From the NCBI RefSeq assembly GCF_000298235.1, contig NZ_BAHE01000052.1, positions 1 to 64,000 of the forward strand: a stretch of 64,000 bases of DNA, read 5' to 3'. The notes beneath the pieces were generated by a model. That model was given only the letters and a program-made list of their open reading frames with translations. It was not told where the DNA came from and made no database searches. This document shows, piece by piece, positions 15,581 through 24,316 of this stretch. A program made the position numbers and the translations under genes. This stretch comes from Gordonia namibiensis NBRC 108229 (GTDB lineage: Bacteria > Actinomycetota > Actinomycetes > Mycobacteriales > Mycobacteriaceae). Position 1 is the stretch's first letter; every line of letters begins with the position of its first letter.

Positions 15581-16858
15581 ATGTCCCCCGATTTCGATGC
15601 CGTCGTCGAGGCGGCATGGCGGGACTTCACCGACACCCTCGCGGGCCGGGTGCCGCAGCTCGTTCCCGGGCAGTCGTTGACGGTCGTGGAGGCCGCGGCC
15701 GGTGGCTGGCGCAGGCGCATGACGTTCGCCGTCGCCGACGAGGACCGGTTGCGCTGCACCATCTCCGCGGGAGACCTGACGTGGACCGACAAGGACCGCT
15801 GGATGCGGCAGGCCACCTACATCGTCGACCGCGGCTGGTGCCGCCTCGAGGGTCGCAGCGCCTTCTGTTACGAGGTGGCCGACGACCGTTTCGGTGACCT
15901 CGCCCGCGCCGCCGTGCGAGCTCTGCGCGAGGTGTGGGGAGTCATCCACCCGTCGTTCGTCAGCATCGGCGACCCGTCGTACGCGCGGCACCATCTGGCC
16001 GCGGGGTCGGCCGACACCGAGACCAGCGACGACGCCCCGGGGACCGACCGACACGGCCGCGAGTTCGGGACCCACGCGCTCGACCCCGAGACGACCAACG
16101 CCGACACCATCCGCTTCGCTTCGCTGGCCCATCCGCTCGACGCCCCGGTCGAGAGCGGCGTCGTGCCGCAGTCCAAGGATCATCTCGTCGAACTGGTCCG
16201 CGCCGCGATGGCCGCGGCCGGCCGGCCGGTGGTGATCAGTCCGCGCAAGGCGATCTTCCTGCGATCGTCGGGCACGTCGTTGCTACGGCCGACCCGCGAT
16301 GCACGCGCGCTCGAGATCGTGACGATCCTCAGTTCCGCGGTGCCGCCACCATCGGTCCTGGGGATGCTGATCTCCGAGTTCTCCCCGCGCTGGCCGGAGA
16401 TCGCGGTGGTGGTCCGCAACGGTCTCGTCTATGCCCAGCGCCGACTCGACGTGGCGGTGTTCAGTCCCGCCAACCTCGACGCCGCGCTGCGTCGCTGGGA
16501 CCAGTTCGCCGCCACCGCCCGCGCCGAGATGATCGCCCGGCTCGACGGTGGCAAGAAGTCCACGCACCGGTGCCGTGGCGAACGACTCCCCGGGGTTCTG
16601 CTGGCACTGCTGCGCCTCAGCCAGAAGCCGGACAGCACGCTGTCGCCGACCACCGTTCTGATCGCCTGCCGCCGCGATCCCGAACGCGTGCACGAGTTCT
16701 TCGACATCTGCGCCGCCGAGATGCGCGAGTGGATGGACAATCTCGCCTCGGCTCGCAAGGCCGAACTGGGCGAGGAGGAGATCGCCTTCTGCGAAGCGGA
16801 GCACCGCGCCTATGCCGAGGTGGCGCAGTTGCTCCTCAGCGCGATGGAGCTGGCCTGA
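15581..16858 (+). CDS. TY-Chap (YbjN-like) domain protein 2
   Basis: A 425-residue paralogue of the protein encoded at 13361-14536, with the same three-part layout. N-terminal domain is about residues 1-125 (EDRLRCTISAGDL, DRGWCRLEG, ALREVWGVIHPSFV). An insert of about 60 residues rich in Asp/Thr follows. The central domain is about 200-310 and ends with the surface-exposed NLDAALRRWDQF. The C-terminal helical region contains a CRRDPERVHEFFDICAAEMR stretch, comparable to CRYNQADILSFIHTCEEQ in the paralogue. ATG at 15581 has AAGGAG with 5-nt spacing. Role unknown; probably cytoplasmic chaperone-like. Confidence 0.72.
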   Translation: MSPDFDAVVEAAWRDFTDTLAGRVPQLVPGQSLTVVEAAAGGWRRRMTFAVADEDRLRCTISAGDLTWTDKDRWMRQATYIVDRGWCRLEGRSAFCYEVADDRFGDLARAAVRALREVWGVIHPSFVSIGDPSYARHHLAAGSADTETSDDAPGTDRHGREFGTHALDPETTNADTIRFASLAHPLDAPVESGVVPQSKDHLVELVRAAMAAAGRPVVISPRKAIFLRSSGTSLLRPTRDARALEIVTILSSAVPPPSVLGMLISEFSPRWPEIAVVVRNGLVYAQRRLDVAVFSPANLDAALRRWDQFAATARAEMIARLDGGKKSTHRCRGERLPGVLLALLRLSQKPDSTLSPTTVLIACRRDPERVHEFFDICAAEMREWMDNLASARKAELGEEEIAFCEAEHRAYAEVAQLLLSAMELA

Positions 16859-16861
16859 CGC

Positions 16862-17404
16862 TCAGGCGGTCGACGCGTACGACAGGTGCACCACGCCGTT
16901 GTCGAAGGACTCCGTCCCCACCAGGGTGAGCGGCAGGTCGGCGAGACCGTCGAAGAGGCGCGCGCCGCTACCGAGAACCACCGGATAGACGAGTAGGTGC
17001 AACTCGTCCACCAGCCTGTCGCGCAACAGGGCTCGGACCAGCGTGCCACTGCCGCTGATGTAGAGGTCGTGGGAGCTCTTGAGTTCGCGGATCTTATCGG
17101 GGTCGTAGCCACCGACGACCTCGGAGTTCTGCCAGCCGGTCGCTTCGTCGAGCGTCGAGGAGACGACGTATTTGGTGGTGTCGTTGAAGAACGGAGCGCC
17201 CGGGTCGTCGTCGACGCTCCGTTCCGACCACGCCGGACCGAACATCTCGAACGTGTTGCGGCCCAGCAGGATGCCGTCACATGAGCCGGTGATACCGCCC
17301 AGCACCTCGCCCATCCGGTCGGTGAACCCGTACGGCATCGTGAAGGCGGGGTTCTCGAAACTGCCGTCGAGGGTGATGAATTCGTGGACGTGGATCTTTC
17401 CCAT
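16862..17404 (-). CDS. Dihydrofolate reductase-family protein (RibD C-terminal domain)
   Basis: A 180-residue reductase of the DHFR/RibD-C superfamily (YyaP-like). Seen: the N-terminal strand IHVHEFITLDGSFENP, GILLGRNTFEMF, KYVVSSTLDEATGW, LYISGSGTLVRALLRDRLVDELHLLVYPVVLGSG and a C-terminal YASTA. These are characteristic of stand-alone bacterial members that bind NADPH. The substrate is unknown. ATG 17404 has AGGAG upstream. It is convergent with TY-Chap protein 2 (3-bp gap) and divergent from the lactonase gene. Confidence 0.88.
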   Translation of the reverse strand: MGKIHVHEFITLDGSFENPAFTMPYGFTDRMGEVLGGITGSCDGILLGRNTFEMFGPAWSERSVDDDPGAPFFNDTTKYVVSSTLDEATGWQNSEVVGGYDPDKIRELKSSHDLYISGSGTLVRALLRDRLVDELHLLVYPVVLGSGARLFDGLADLPLTLVGTESFDNGVVHLSYASTA

Positions 17405-17579
17405 CGGGATGCTCCTGTGCTCGCGGTCTGCGTTGTTGTCACGATGTCAGACCCGAGGTCCCACCGGAACTCATCGGCCGCCGGTAGCGGGCCGTCGAAA
17501 CCGCCTCCGCGCCAGAGGAGGGTCGATTAGGGTTCGGCGCAGCGGGTCCGCGACGAGGCGGGCCCCGGAGGAGGTTCGC

Positions 17580-18539
17580 GTGGCCACCGTCCACACTGCA
17601 GCAGGTCCGATCGATTCCGCCGATCTCGGCAAAGTGCTTGTGCACGAACACGTCTTCATCGTCGGCGAAGAGTTCCGGCAGAACTACCAGGACGACTGGG
17701 ACGAGGACGCGAAGGTCGCCGAAGCCGTCCGCGATCTGTCCGAGCTGAAGGACCTCGGGATCGACACCATTCTCGATCCCACGGTCCTGGGGCTCGGCCG
17801 ATACATCCCCCGCATCCAGCGGATCGCCGAGCAGATCGACCTCAACATCGTCGTCGCGACGGGCCTCTACACCTACAACGACATCCCGTTCCAGTTCCAC
17901 TACGCCGGACCCGGCCTGCTGTTCGACGTCCCCGAACCGCTGGTGGAGATGTTCACCAAGGACCTCACGGAGGGCATCGCCGACACCGGCGTCCGCGCCG
18001 CATTCCTCAAGTGCGCCATCGAGGCCGAGGGACTGACACCGGGCGTCGAGCGGGTGATGCGGGCCGTCGGGCAGACCAGTGCGCAGACCGGTGCACCCAT
18101 CACCGTGCACACCAATCCGCACACCCAGTCGGGTCTGGTGGCGCAGAAGGTGCTGGCCGAGGAGGGCGCCGACCTCACCAAGGTGGTCATCGGCCACTCC
18201 GGCGACAGCGTCGACCTCGACTATCTGATGCAGATCGCCGACGCCGGCTCGATCCTGGGCATGGACCGCTTTGGTCTCGATCTGCTGTTGCCGTTCGAGG
18301 AGCGGGTGAACACGGTCGCCGAACTGTGCAAGCGCGGCTACGCCGACCGCATGGCACTGGCCCACGACGCGTCGTGCTTCATCGACTGGTTCGACCAGGA
18401 GGCGAAGAAGCAGGCGGTGCCCAAGTGGAACTATCGCCACATCAGCGAGGACGTCCTGCCCGCGCTGCGTGAACGCGGGGTCAGCGACGCCGACATCACG
18501 ACAATGCTCGTCGACGTCCCGCGTCGGTACTTCGAGTAG
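17580..18539 (+). CDS. Phosphotriesterase-family lactonase, QsdA-like
   Basis: A 319-residue amidohydrolase-superfamily enzyme. All binuclear metal ligands are visible: His22 and His24 (VHEHVF), the carboxylated Lys144 (AAFLKCAIE), His177 (TVHTNPH), His206 (VIGHSGD) and Asp263 (LAHDAS). The surrounding sequence (DPTVLGLGRYIPRIQRIAEQ, VVATGLYTYNDIPFQFHY) strongly recalls Rhodococcus QsdA. QsdA hydrolyses N-acyl-homoserine lactones and related gamma/delta lactones. It may therefore be a quorum-quenching or lactone-catabolic enzyme; organophosphate activity, if any, would be incidental. GTG start at 17580 with GGAGGAGG upstream. Confidence 0.9.
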   Translation: MATVHTAAGPIDSADLGKVLVHEHVFIVGEEFRQNYQDDWDEDAKVAEAVRDLSELKDLGIDTILDPTVLGLGRYIPRIQRIAEQIDLNIVVATGLYTYNDIPFQFHYAGPGLLFDVPEPLVEMFTKDLTEGIADTGVRAAFLKCAIEAEGLTPGVERVMRAVGQTSAQTGAPITVHTNPHTQSGLVAQKVLAEEGADLTKVVIGHSGDSVDLDYLMQIADAGSILGMDRFGLDLLLPFEERVNTVAELCKRGYADRMALAHDASCFIDWFDQEAKKQAVPKWNYRHISEDVLPALRERGVSDADITTMLVDVPRRYFE

Positions 18540-18545
18540 TCGCTG

Positions 18546-19346
18546 CTAGCCCCGCAGCGAGCGCTGGTATCGGCGCATGCCGCGCAGCCAGCGGTCGTAG
18601 TCGGCGCCCTTCTGCCGGTACATGTCCAACACCTCGGCGTGCGGGAGGATCAGGAACCGTTCGTCGGCAACGGCTTCCAGTACGATCGCGGCCACCGCAC
18701 CCGGGGTCAGGACCTCACCGGCGGTCTCGACTGCCTTCTGCATGAGCTTCTGGTCCGTGGTCGCCGAATCGTCCTCGGGCCGCAGCAGCTTGGTGTCGAC
18801 ACCCATCGGGCACAGGCAGCTGACGCGCACACCGTCGTCGCCGTGGGTGATGTTCAACCACTCGGAGAAGCCGACCGCTGCGTGCTTGGTAACCGAGTAC
18901 GGTGCGTTGCCGATCTGGGTGAGCAGGCCCGCGGCGGACGCCGTGCTGACGAAGTAACCGCTACCCCGCTCGATCCACTCGGGCACGAGCCGACGCGCCG
19001 CCCGGATGTGGCTGCGCAGGTTGACGTCGAGCGCCAGATCCCACATCGCCTCGTCGGTGTCCAGGCCACCACCGCGTCCGATGCCGGCGTTCGCGAAGTA
19101 CATGTCCACGGGCCCGAAGGTGGACTCGGCCAGGCGGACCGCCGCATCGATGTGGTCGTCGCTCGAGGCGTCGCCGGCGAGCGCGACCGCGGACTCGCCG
19201 AGGGCATCGGCGACGCCGTTCGCCGACGCCGCGTCGAGGTCGGTGACCACGACCTTCGCACCTGCTTCGACCAGAGCATGCGCGAGCGCACCACCGATCC
19301 CGCCGCCGCCGCCGGTGACGACTGCAACCTTGCCTGCGACGTCCAT
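18546..19346 (-). CDS. Short-chain dehydrogenase/reductase
   Basis: A 266-residue classical SDR. Glycine-rich NAD(P) motif TGGGGGIGGAL is at residues 11-21, with an acidic TDLDAAS after strand 2 (NAD preference likely), FANAGIGRGGG, catalytic Ser in VSTASAAGL and Tyr-x3-Lys in YSVTKHA. The C-terminal PEDDSATTDQKLMQKAVE and LILPHAEVLDMYRQKGADYDRWL segments are typical of mycobacterial SDRs near lipid catabolism genes. ATG at 19346 has AAGGAGA upstream. Convergent with the lactonase gene (6-bp gap). Substrate unknown. Confidence 0.88.
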   Translation of the reverse strand: MDVAGKVAVVTGGGGGIGGALAHALVEAGAKVVVTDLDAASANGVADALGESAVALAGDASSDDHIDAAVRLAESTFGPVDMYFANAGIGRGGGLDTDEAMWDLALDVNLRSHIRAARRLVPEWIERGSGYFVSTASAAGLLTQIGNAPYSVTKHAAVGFSEWLNITHGDDGVRVSCLCPMGVDTKLLRPEDDSATTDQKLMQKAVETAGEVLTPGAVAAIVLEAVADERFLILPHAEVLDMYRQKGADYDRWLRGMRRYQRSLRG

Positions 19347-19367
19347 GGGATCTCCTTCGATCGGTGA

Positions 19368-19390
19368 GTCTGGTTAAAGACCTACCAGAC
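19368..19390. promoter_or_regulatory. Inverted repeat upstream of the SDR gene
   Basis: GTCTGGT (19368-19374) and ACCAGAC (19384-19390) are perfectly inverted around 9 bp, starting 22 bp upstream of the SDR start. The size and place fit an operator for a TetR or GntR protein; no regulator gene is adjacent. Confidence 0.5.
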
Positions 19391-19430
19391 CCGCGCGGAA
19401 GACCGGACTCCGCGCTCACCATTTCCGCTA

Positions 19431-19455
19431 CCGCTCACCAGTTGTCGGTGAGCGG
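19431..19455. terminator. Hairpin downstream of the lipoprotein hydrolase
   Basis: CCGCTCACC (19431-19439) pairs with GGTGAGCGG (19447-19455), loop 7 nt. It lies 30 bp beyond the stop of the minus-strand hydrolase gene, with no U tract. Confidence 0.6.
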
Positions 19456-19485
19456 GAAAGGAACGAGTGAGCGAAACGTGCGGGC

Positions 19486-20535
19486 CTAGCCGGTCACCTC
19501 ATCGACGTCGTCCAGATCTGCCGACGATGCGCCGGTGATGATGTCGAGGACCCTGGGGTACTCGGGCGCGGTCGAGGTCACCACCGAGCCGTGGTTGCCG
19601 CCCGGGAGCAGCACCGCTGTGGCCTCGCCGCCCTGCTTCACGACGGCGTCGACGTATCGGGTCGAGTTGACCGACGAGACCATGCGGTCGCCGGTGTTGT
19701 GCACGGCGACCACCGGCGTCGTGGGATCGATGTTCTGGATGGGGTCGACCATCGTGTACCGCTCCGGGACCTGGCGCGGAGTTCCACCGAGGGCGGTGAC
19801 GATCCGATCGTCGCCATGCGTTGCGGCATAGACCATGTCGAGAGGCCCGGCGAGCGACACCACACGCGTGGGCCGGAACACGGGCCGCGCACCGACCTCG
19901 TTGTCGTCGAGCTTGTGCCGGGTCCCGCCCCACACGGCGAGCTGGGCACCGGCGCTGTGCCCGACGACGAGTTCGTCGTCGGTGGTGATCTGCGGGAACT
20001 GCTTGTCCACCACCGAGACATGGTCGAGTGCGCTCGCGACGTCGCGGAACGTCGTCGGCCAGCCGCCGCCCGAGCCGACGCGGCGGTACTCGACGTTGTA
20101 GACGGCCATGCCGCGTTCGGCGAGATCACGCGCGAGCGGTTCGAAGATGTCCGCGCCCAGCGCACTCTGCCAGGCGCCGCCGTGGATCAGGACGACCAGC
20201 GGGATCGAGTCGACCCGCTGTTCCCCCGCCGGGAGGTACAGCTCGGCCCAGTTCTGTTCGCTGTCGGCGTCGCCGGGCGTCGGGTACTCGAAACGGTGGA
20301 TGGTGACCTCGTCGAGGTACTCGGGCTCCTCGGTGGTGGTCGACGTCCGGGTGTCCACGGGGCCCGAGGCCAAGGGGTCGTCAGCGGTGCACGCCGACAG
20401 GCCCAGACCTGCGGCGAGCGCGATACCCAGAATGCGAAGTGGGACAGGCGACCAGCGGTATCGCCGCGGTTCTGTCGAGGTCAACGAAGGCAACAATTCT
20501 GTGCCTGCCTTTCCGGCCACGAGGCCACCATGCAT
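19486..20535 (-). CDS. Secreted alpha/beta hydrolase lipoprotein
   Basis: A 349-residue exported esterase-like protein. A long N-region and hydrophobic core end in a lipobox (GLSAC, Cys49), so it is likely a lipoprotein. The mature part is an alpha/beta hydrolase of the BD-FAE/carboxylesterase type: oxyanion motif VVLIHGGAWQS near residue 115, nucleophile in VVGHSAGAQLAVWGG, likely acid in VHNTGDRMV and His in LPGGNHGSV. Substrates could be esters at the envelope; none is indicated. The start is an ATG at 20535, which gives an unusually long signal n-region (33 residues), so the true start may be further in. Divergent from the next lipoprotein gene with only 44 bp between. Confidence 0.85.
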   Translation of the reverse strand: MHGGLVAGKAGTELLPSLTSTEPRRYRWSPVPLRILGIALAAGLGLSACTADDPLASGPVDTRTSTTTEEPEYLDEVTIHRFEYPTPGDADSEQNWAELYLPAGEQRVDSIPLVVLIHGGAWQSALGADIFEPLARDLAERGMAVYNVEYRRVGSGGGWPTTFRDVASALDHVSVVDKQFPQITTDDELVVGHSAGAQLAVWGGTRHKLDDNEVGARPVFRPTRVVSLAGPLDMVYAATHGDDRIVTALGGTPRQVPERYTMVDPIQNIDPTTPVVAVHNTGDRMVSSVNSTRYVDAVVKQGGEATAVLLPGGNHGSVVTSTAPEYPRVLDIITGASSADLDDVDEVTG

Positions 20536-20579
20536 TCTGCCGAATAGAGTAAAGCGGAAGTAAAGGCGGGGGTGTCCAA

Positions 20580-21755
20580 TTGGCGATCAGGCGCGGAAAG
20601 CGAACGACCACTCTGCCGATCGTCGTAGCCGCTCTTTCCATGTTGGTCGCCGGTTGTGCAACGTCGGCGAATTCGGCTGTTCCCGAACCGATACCGAACA
20701 TCAGCACCACATTGTCGCCGGCCCCACCCCCACCGCCGACGCGCCTAGCGTCGAATGTCCCGATGAAGCGGCTGGCACCGGGCGAGAAGCCACCGCAGTT
20801 CATCCTGTTCTCGTTCGACGGGGTCGGCGTGTCGAAGAACTGGGATCTGTTCTTGCGCACCGCAGCCGAGTCCGATGCGAGATTCACCACGATGATGACC
20901 GGGCTCTACTTCCTCACCGACGCCAAGAAGCGCCACTACCGCGGCCCCGGCTACCAACCCGGTGAAGCAGCGATCGCGTTCGGTGGATCCAAGAAGGACG
21001 TGATCGAGGAGATCACCTACCTCAACCGAACCTGGTACAACGGCCACGAGATGGCCACCCATTTCGTCGGCCATTTCTGCGCAGGCACAAAGAATCCGGG
21101 CAAATCGTGGACCAGTGCCGAATGGCGTCATGAACTGGCGCAGTTCTTTCGGCTCATGACCCAGTGGCGTCAACTCAACGGCATCCGCACCGGCCCCGAC
21201 CTCGCCTTCGGACCCGAAGCCGTGAAAGGCACTCGGACACAGTGTCTCGAGGGGTCGATGAAGGCACTCTTCCCCGCGTTGCGCGCCTTCGACATGATGT
21301 GGGACTCCTCGATGCCGGCGTCGCGGCCGGGTCTCTACTGGCCGACGAAGATCAACGGCATCTGGGAGTTCCCGGTCCCCTACGTGTGGTCGCCGGCGCT
21401 CCGGCAACGGCAGACCGCGCTCGACTACAACTTCTGGTACAGCGTCAACAAGGCGACCGACCGCCCCGCGGACCGCAAGCGCATCGCCAAGGTCGTCACG
21501 AGCACCTATGACTACATGCTGCGCCGTGCCTACGAGGGCAACCGTGCGCCCCTGGTGATCGCCAATCACCTAAACACCTGGAACGCCAACGCCTTCAACC
21601 CGGCGACCGCCGCCTTCATGCGTCGCGCGTGCACCAGGCCGGACGTCATCTGCGCCACCCACCAGGACGTCATCGCCTGGATGGAGTTGCAGGACCCCGC
21701 CGTCTTGGAGAAGTGGCGGTCGATGGCCCCCGTCGCCGTCGACGCACATCGCTAG
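20580..21755 (+). CDS. Polysaccharide-deacetylase-like lipoprotein
   Basis: A 391-residue exported protein with lipobox MLVAGC (Cys26) and a Pro-rich linker (about residues 45-55). The first strand of the catalytic domain, FILFSFDGVG, carries the Asp expected of a NodB-type deacetylase. YNGHEMATHFVGHFC supplies the paired histidines of a metal site, and later segments (MMWDSSMPASRPGLYWP, PLVIANHLNTWN) fit the (beta/alpha) barrel of carbohydrate esterase family 4 relatives. It may deacetylate a wall or capsule glycan; the match to canonical NodB motifs is loose. TTG start at 20580 with AGGCGGGGG upstream. Confidence 0.7.
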   Translation: MAIRRGKRTTTLPIVVAALSMLVAGCATSANSAVPEPIPNISTTLSPAPPPPPTRLASNVPMKRLAPGEKPPQFILFSFDGVGVSKNWDLFLRTAAESDARFTTMMTGLYFLTDAKKRHYRGPGYQPGEAAIAFGGSKKDVIEEITYLNRTWYNGHEMATHFVGHFCAGTKNPGKSWTSAEWRHELAQFFRLMTQWRQLNGIRTGPDLAFGPEAVKGTRTQCLEGSMKALFPALRAFDMMWDSSMPASRPGLYWPTKINGIWEFPVPYVWSPALRQRQTALDYNFWYSVNKATDRPADRKRIAKVVTSTYDYMLRRAYEGNRAPLVIANHLNTWNANAFNPATAAFMRRACTRPDVICATHQDVIAWMELQDPAVLEKWRSMAPVAVDAHR

Positions 21756-21789
21756 AACGCTTCCCCCGCCGGTTCACCCGACGGTGGGA

Positions 21790-23358
21790 TCACCTGATCG
21801 ACAGCGGCACCGACGTCGTCGACCCGCCGGCGCGCACCGTGGCGGACAACGGGTTCCAGCCGGTCCAGATGTTGACCGGGATGTCGGCCTTCGCACCCGG
21901 ACGGAGGGTGATCGGCGTGCTGGTGAGCGCGTTGCGGTCGATGAAGGTGTCGCTGCGTTCGACGGCGACCTGGAACTTCTGCGCACGCCCCGCGCTGTGC
22001 ACGCTCACCCCGGTCGGCGTCGCACCAACGGAGACCGACGACCCCGGCCCGATCACGAGCTGGGAGGTGTCGGTGGACACCGAGCGCAGTGAATCCTCGG
22101 TCGCCACCTCGAACTCCGCGGACGTCGGAGCAGACGAGGTCACCCGCACCGCATGACGCGCCGGGTCGATGTCCAGGGCAGCGACAGCACCGGACGGCAC
22201 CTCGAGATCACCGACCGCGACCGCGCCGCCGGCGCTCAGGATGGTCGTGTTGATGTCGGCGGTTCGTCCCGCCTCGACACCGTCGACGACGATGCGGAAC
22301 CGCTTGCCGGCCGGCACGGTGAATCGTGCGGTGTTGTCGTTGTTGAGCAGGAGCTGCTGCTCGACACCGGGAATCGGCTTCCCGGACAGATCGGTGACCC
22401 GGACGTCCCAGTCGACGTCACCCACGCCTCGGGCGGTGCCGTTGGTGTCGCTGACCACGACGACGGTGTCATCGGAGCGAAGGTCCGGATCCTGGTGACG
22501 CGCCAGCGCCTCGGCCAGCGGGACGAGCACCATCTTGTTCTTCGGCGAGCCCTGGTACAACATGGTCGGCTCCGACGGGTTGGTCGCCGTCGAGTAGTAC
22601 CAGGTGTCCGCGGCGGGGTCGACCACCACCATCTTCTCGACGCCCGGGAAATTGTTGTCGTAGACCACGATTCCGCGCTTGCCGCCGCCGAGATCACGGA
22701 GCGCGACAGGGGTGATCGCATGCCCGGCCGTCGGCTCCTCGCTGTCGAAGATGGCGAGGATGTAGTTGTCGTTCCGCGCCCACGCGGTGCGCAGCTTCGA
22801 CAACGCCTGCGGCACTGTGACCGCGGAGGCCGCGAGGTCCGTGGGAGGGAAGCCCTGGGTGATGAACAACCGGGCGATCAACTCGTCGAGCGGTCCCGAC
22901 GCGGGCATGCTGTAGACGCTCTGCCCCGGCAGCGCCAGCGGGAACTGGCTCAGGCGCTTCGTGTTGTACAGGCCTGCCAGCGCCGCCATGCCGTAGCAAT
23001 GACCGCCCCTCATCGACGCGTTGAATTCCGCCATCACGAGTTCGGCGACGGTGGTCGGCGAGCAGATCCCGAGCACGATGCGGGCGCACACCTCGTCACC
23101 GAAGACCGCGCGCATGCCGTCGATGGTGAGGCCGCGCCGATGCAGTGCGTCGTTCGGTCCCCAGTTCTCGAACGAGAAGCCGTCACGTTTGACGTCGAAG
23201 CCGGAGTGCGCGACGACCTTGCCTGCCTTCGGATTCACGACGGGGGCGGCACCGGCGGTGTCGGCTCCCGCAGTGAGGAATGCCGCCGCAGCGGCGGCTG
23301 CGAGCCCCGCCGCCGAAAAACGGACTGACCAGCGAGAACGAGACCCGGTGTTGAGCAT
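21790..23358 (-). CDS. Secreted protein with a papain-like Cys-His-Asp arrangement
   Basis: A 522-residue exported protein with a classical Sec signal (about residues 1-38, cleavage near AGA-AP). The catalytic-looking core is ASMRGGHCYGMAALAGLY with Cys121 at a helix start, AGHAITPVAL with His213, and GIVVYDNNFPG with Asp234/Asn235. This Cys-His-Asp order and spacing is that of papain/C39-like folds. A beta-rich second half (about residues 300-522) resembles Ig-like or carbohydrate-binding modules. I do not recognise the family. A secreted cysteine peptidase or amidase is a reasonable guess. It is convergent with the deacetylase-like gene (34-bp gap). Confidence 0.62.
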   Translation of the reverse strand: MLNTGSRSRWSVRFSAAGLAAAAAAAFLTAGADTAGAAPVVNPKAGKVVAHSGFDVKRDGFSFENWGPNDALHRRGLTIDGMRAVFGDEVCARIVLGICSPTTVAELVMAEFNASMRGGHCYGMAALAGLYNTKRLSQFPLALPGQSVYSMPASGPLDELIARLFITQGFPPTDLAASAVTVPQALSKLRTAWARNDNYILAIFDSEEPTAGHAITPVALRDLGGGKRGIVVYDNNFPGVEKMVVVDPAADTWYYSTATNPSEPTMLYQGSPKNKMVLVPLAEALARHQDPDLRSDDTVVVVSDTNGTARGVGDVDWDVRVTDLSGKPIPGVEQQLLLNNDNTARFTVPAGKRFRIVVDGVEAGRTADINTTILSAGGAVAVGDLEVPSGAVAALDIDPARHAVRVTSSAPTSAEFEVATEDSLRSVSTDTSQLVIGPGSSVSVGATPTGVSVHSAGRAQKFQVAVERSDTFIDRNALTSTPITLRPGAKADIPVNIWTGWNPLSATVRAGGSTTSVPLSIR

Positions 23359-23464
23359 TGCAAAACAGTAGCGGACAAATCGGGCTCAACGACCTCTTCC
23401 GCCCGATATCGGCTGACCAGACGATCAAGATGTCACGGATTTGCCCAGCCGTACGAGAGTTCGG

Positions 23465-24316
23465 TCAGCAGGCTCGACGGGCGAGCGTTCGACGAGCGAT
23501 CCGCGCGACCGCCTCGTCGATGAGCCGCCCGGCGCTGTCGGTGGCTGCGGCACCACCCGCAACGTCGAACGCTGCGAGTACATCCTGCGCCGAGGCGATC
23601 TCGGCGTCGGTCGGTGCCATCCCCGCGCGAGCAGGTTCGATCTGACGCGGGTGGATACATGCGCGACCGAGGAACCCGAGTCCGGTCAGCTGTCTGGTCT
23701 CCATTCGAAACGATTCGGGTTCGTCGATCACCGGCGACGCGGCCCCGAGCGGAGGCCGGATGCGAGCCGCGGCCGAGGCGGCGACCACTTGCGAACGCGC
23801 CCAGAGAAGTTCGTTTCCGACAACCGCTGTCACTCCGAGATCTGCGGCGAGGTCGACCTCGCCGATCTGGAGGAACTCCACCCGTGGTCCGGCAGCGATC
23901 GCCGCCGCGTTGCACAGTCCGGCACCGGTCTCGATGAGCGGCGAGACGGGGGTCCGCGGACGGCCCGACTGTCGTTCGAGGTCGGTCAACAGTCGATCGA
24001 CGCGCTCGAGAGTCGCAACATCCTCACATTTCGGCAACCAGACGCCGTCGGCACCGGCCTGGACCGCCATGGCGAGGTCATCGATCAACTCGGACCCGGG
24101 ATTCACCCGAACCCACACCGGCACTGCGGAGTCACGGTCTGCGAGCCATGAACCCGCCGCGATGCGTGCGGCGTCCTTGTCCGCAACGGGAACCGCGTCC
24201 TCGAGGTCCAGCACGACGGCATCGGCTCCCGAGGCGGCGGCCTTGTCGAATCGCTCCGGCCGGTCGCCGGGGACATAGAGGTAGATCAGCTCGCCGGTGA
24301 TCGAACCCGCGGTCAT
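23465..24316 (-). CDS. CitE-type CoA-ester lyase (HpcH/HpaI family)
   Basis: A 283-residue lyase of the HpcH/HpaI (citrate lyase beta, malyl/citramalyl-CoA lyase) family. It is seen from YLYVPGDRPERFDKAAASGADAVVLDLEDAV, VRVNPG, LPKCEDV, SPLIETGAGL, IGEVDLAADLG with Mg-binding acidic residues, and CIHPRQIEPA at the C-terminus. Family members cleave beta-hydroxyacyl-CoAs such as citramalyl-CoA (to acetyl-CoA and pyruvate) or methylmalyl-CoA. Its ATG overlaps the dehydrogenase stop (ATGA, 24313-24316), so it is the last gene of the minus-strand operon. It is probably the C-C cleavage step. Confidence 0.88.
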   Translation of the reverse strand: MTAGSITGELIYLYVPGDRPERFDKAAASGADAVVLDLEDAVPVADKDAARIAAGSWLADRDSAVPVWVRVNPGSELIDDLAMAVQAGADGVWLPKCEDVATLERVDRLLTDLERQSGRPRTPVSPLIETGAGLCNAAAIAAGPRVEFLQIGEVDLAADLGVTAVVGNELLWARSQVVAASAAARIRPPLGAASPVIDEPESFRMETRQLTGLGFLGRACIHPRQIEPARAGMAPTDAEIASAQDVLAAFDVAGGAAATDSAGRLIDEAVARIARRTLARRAC

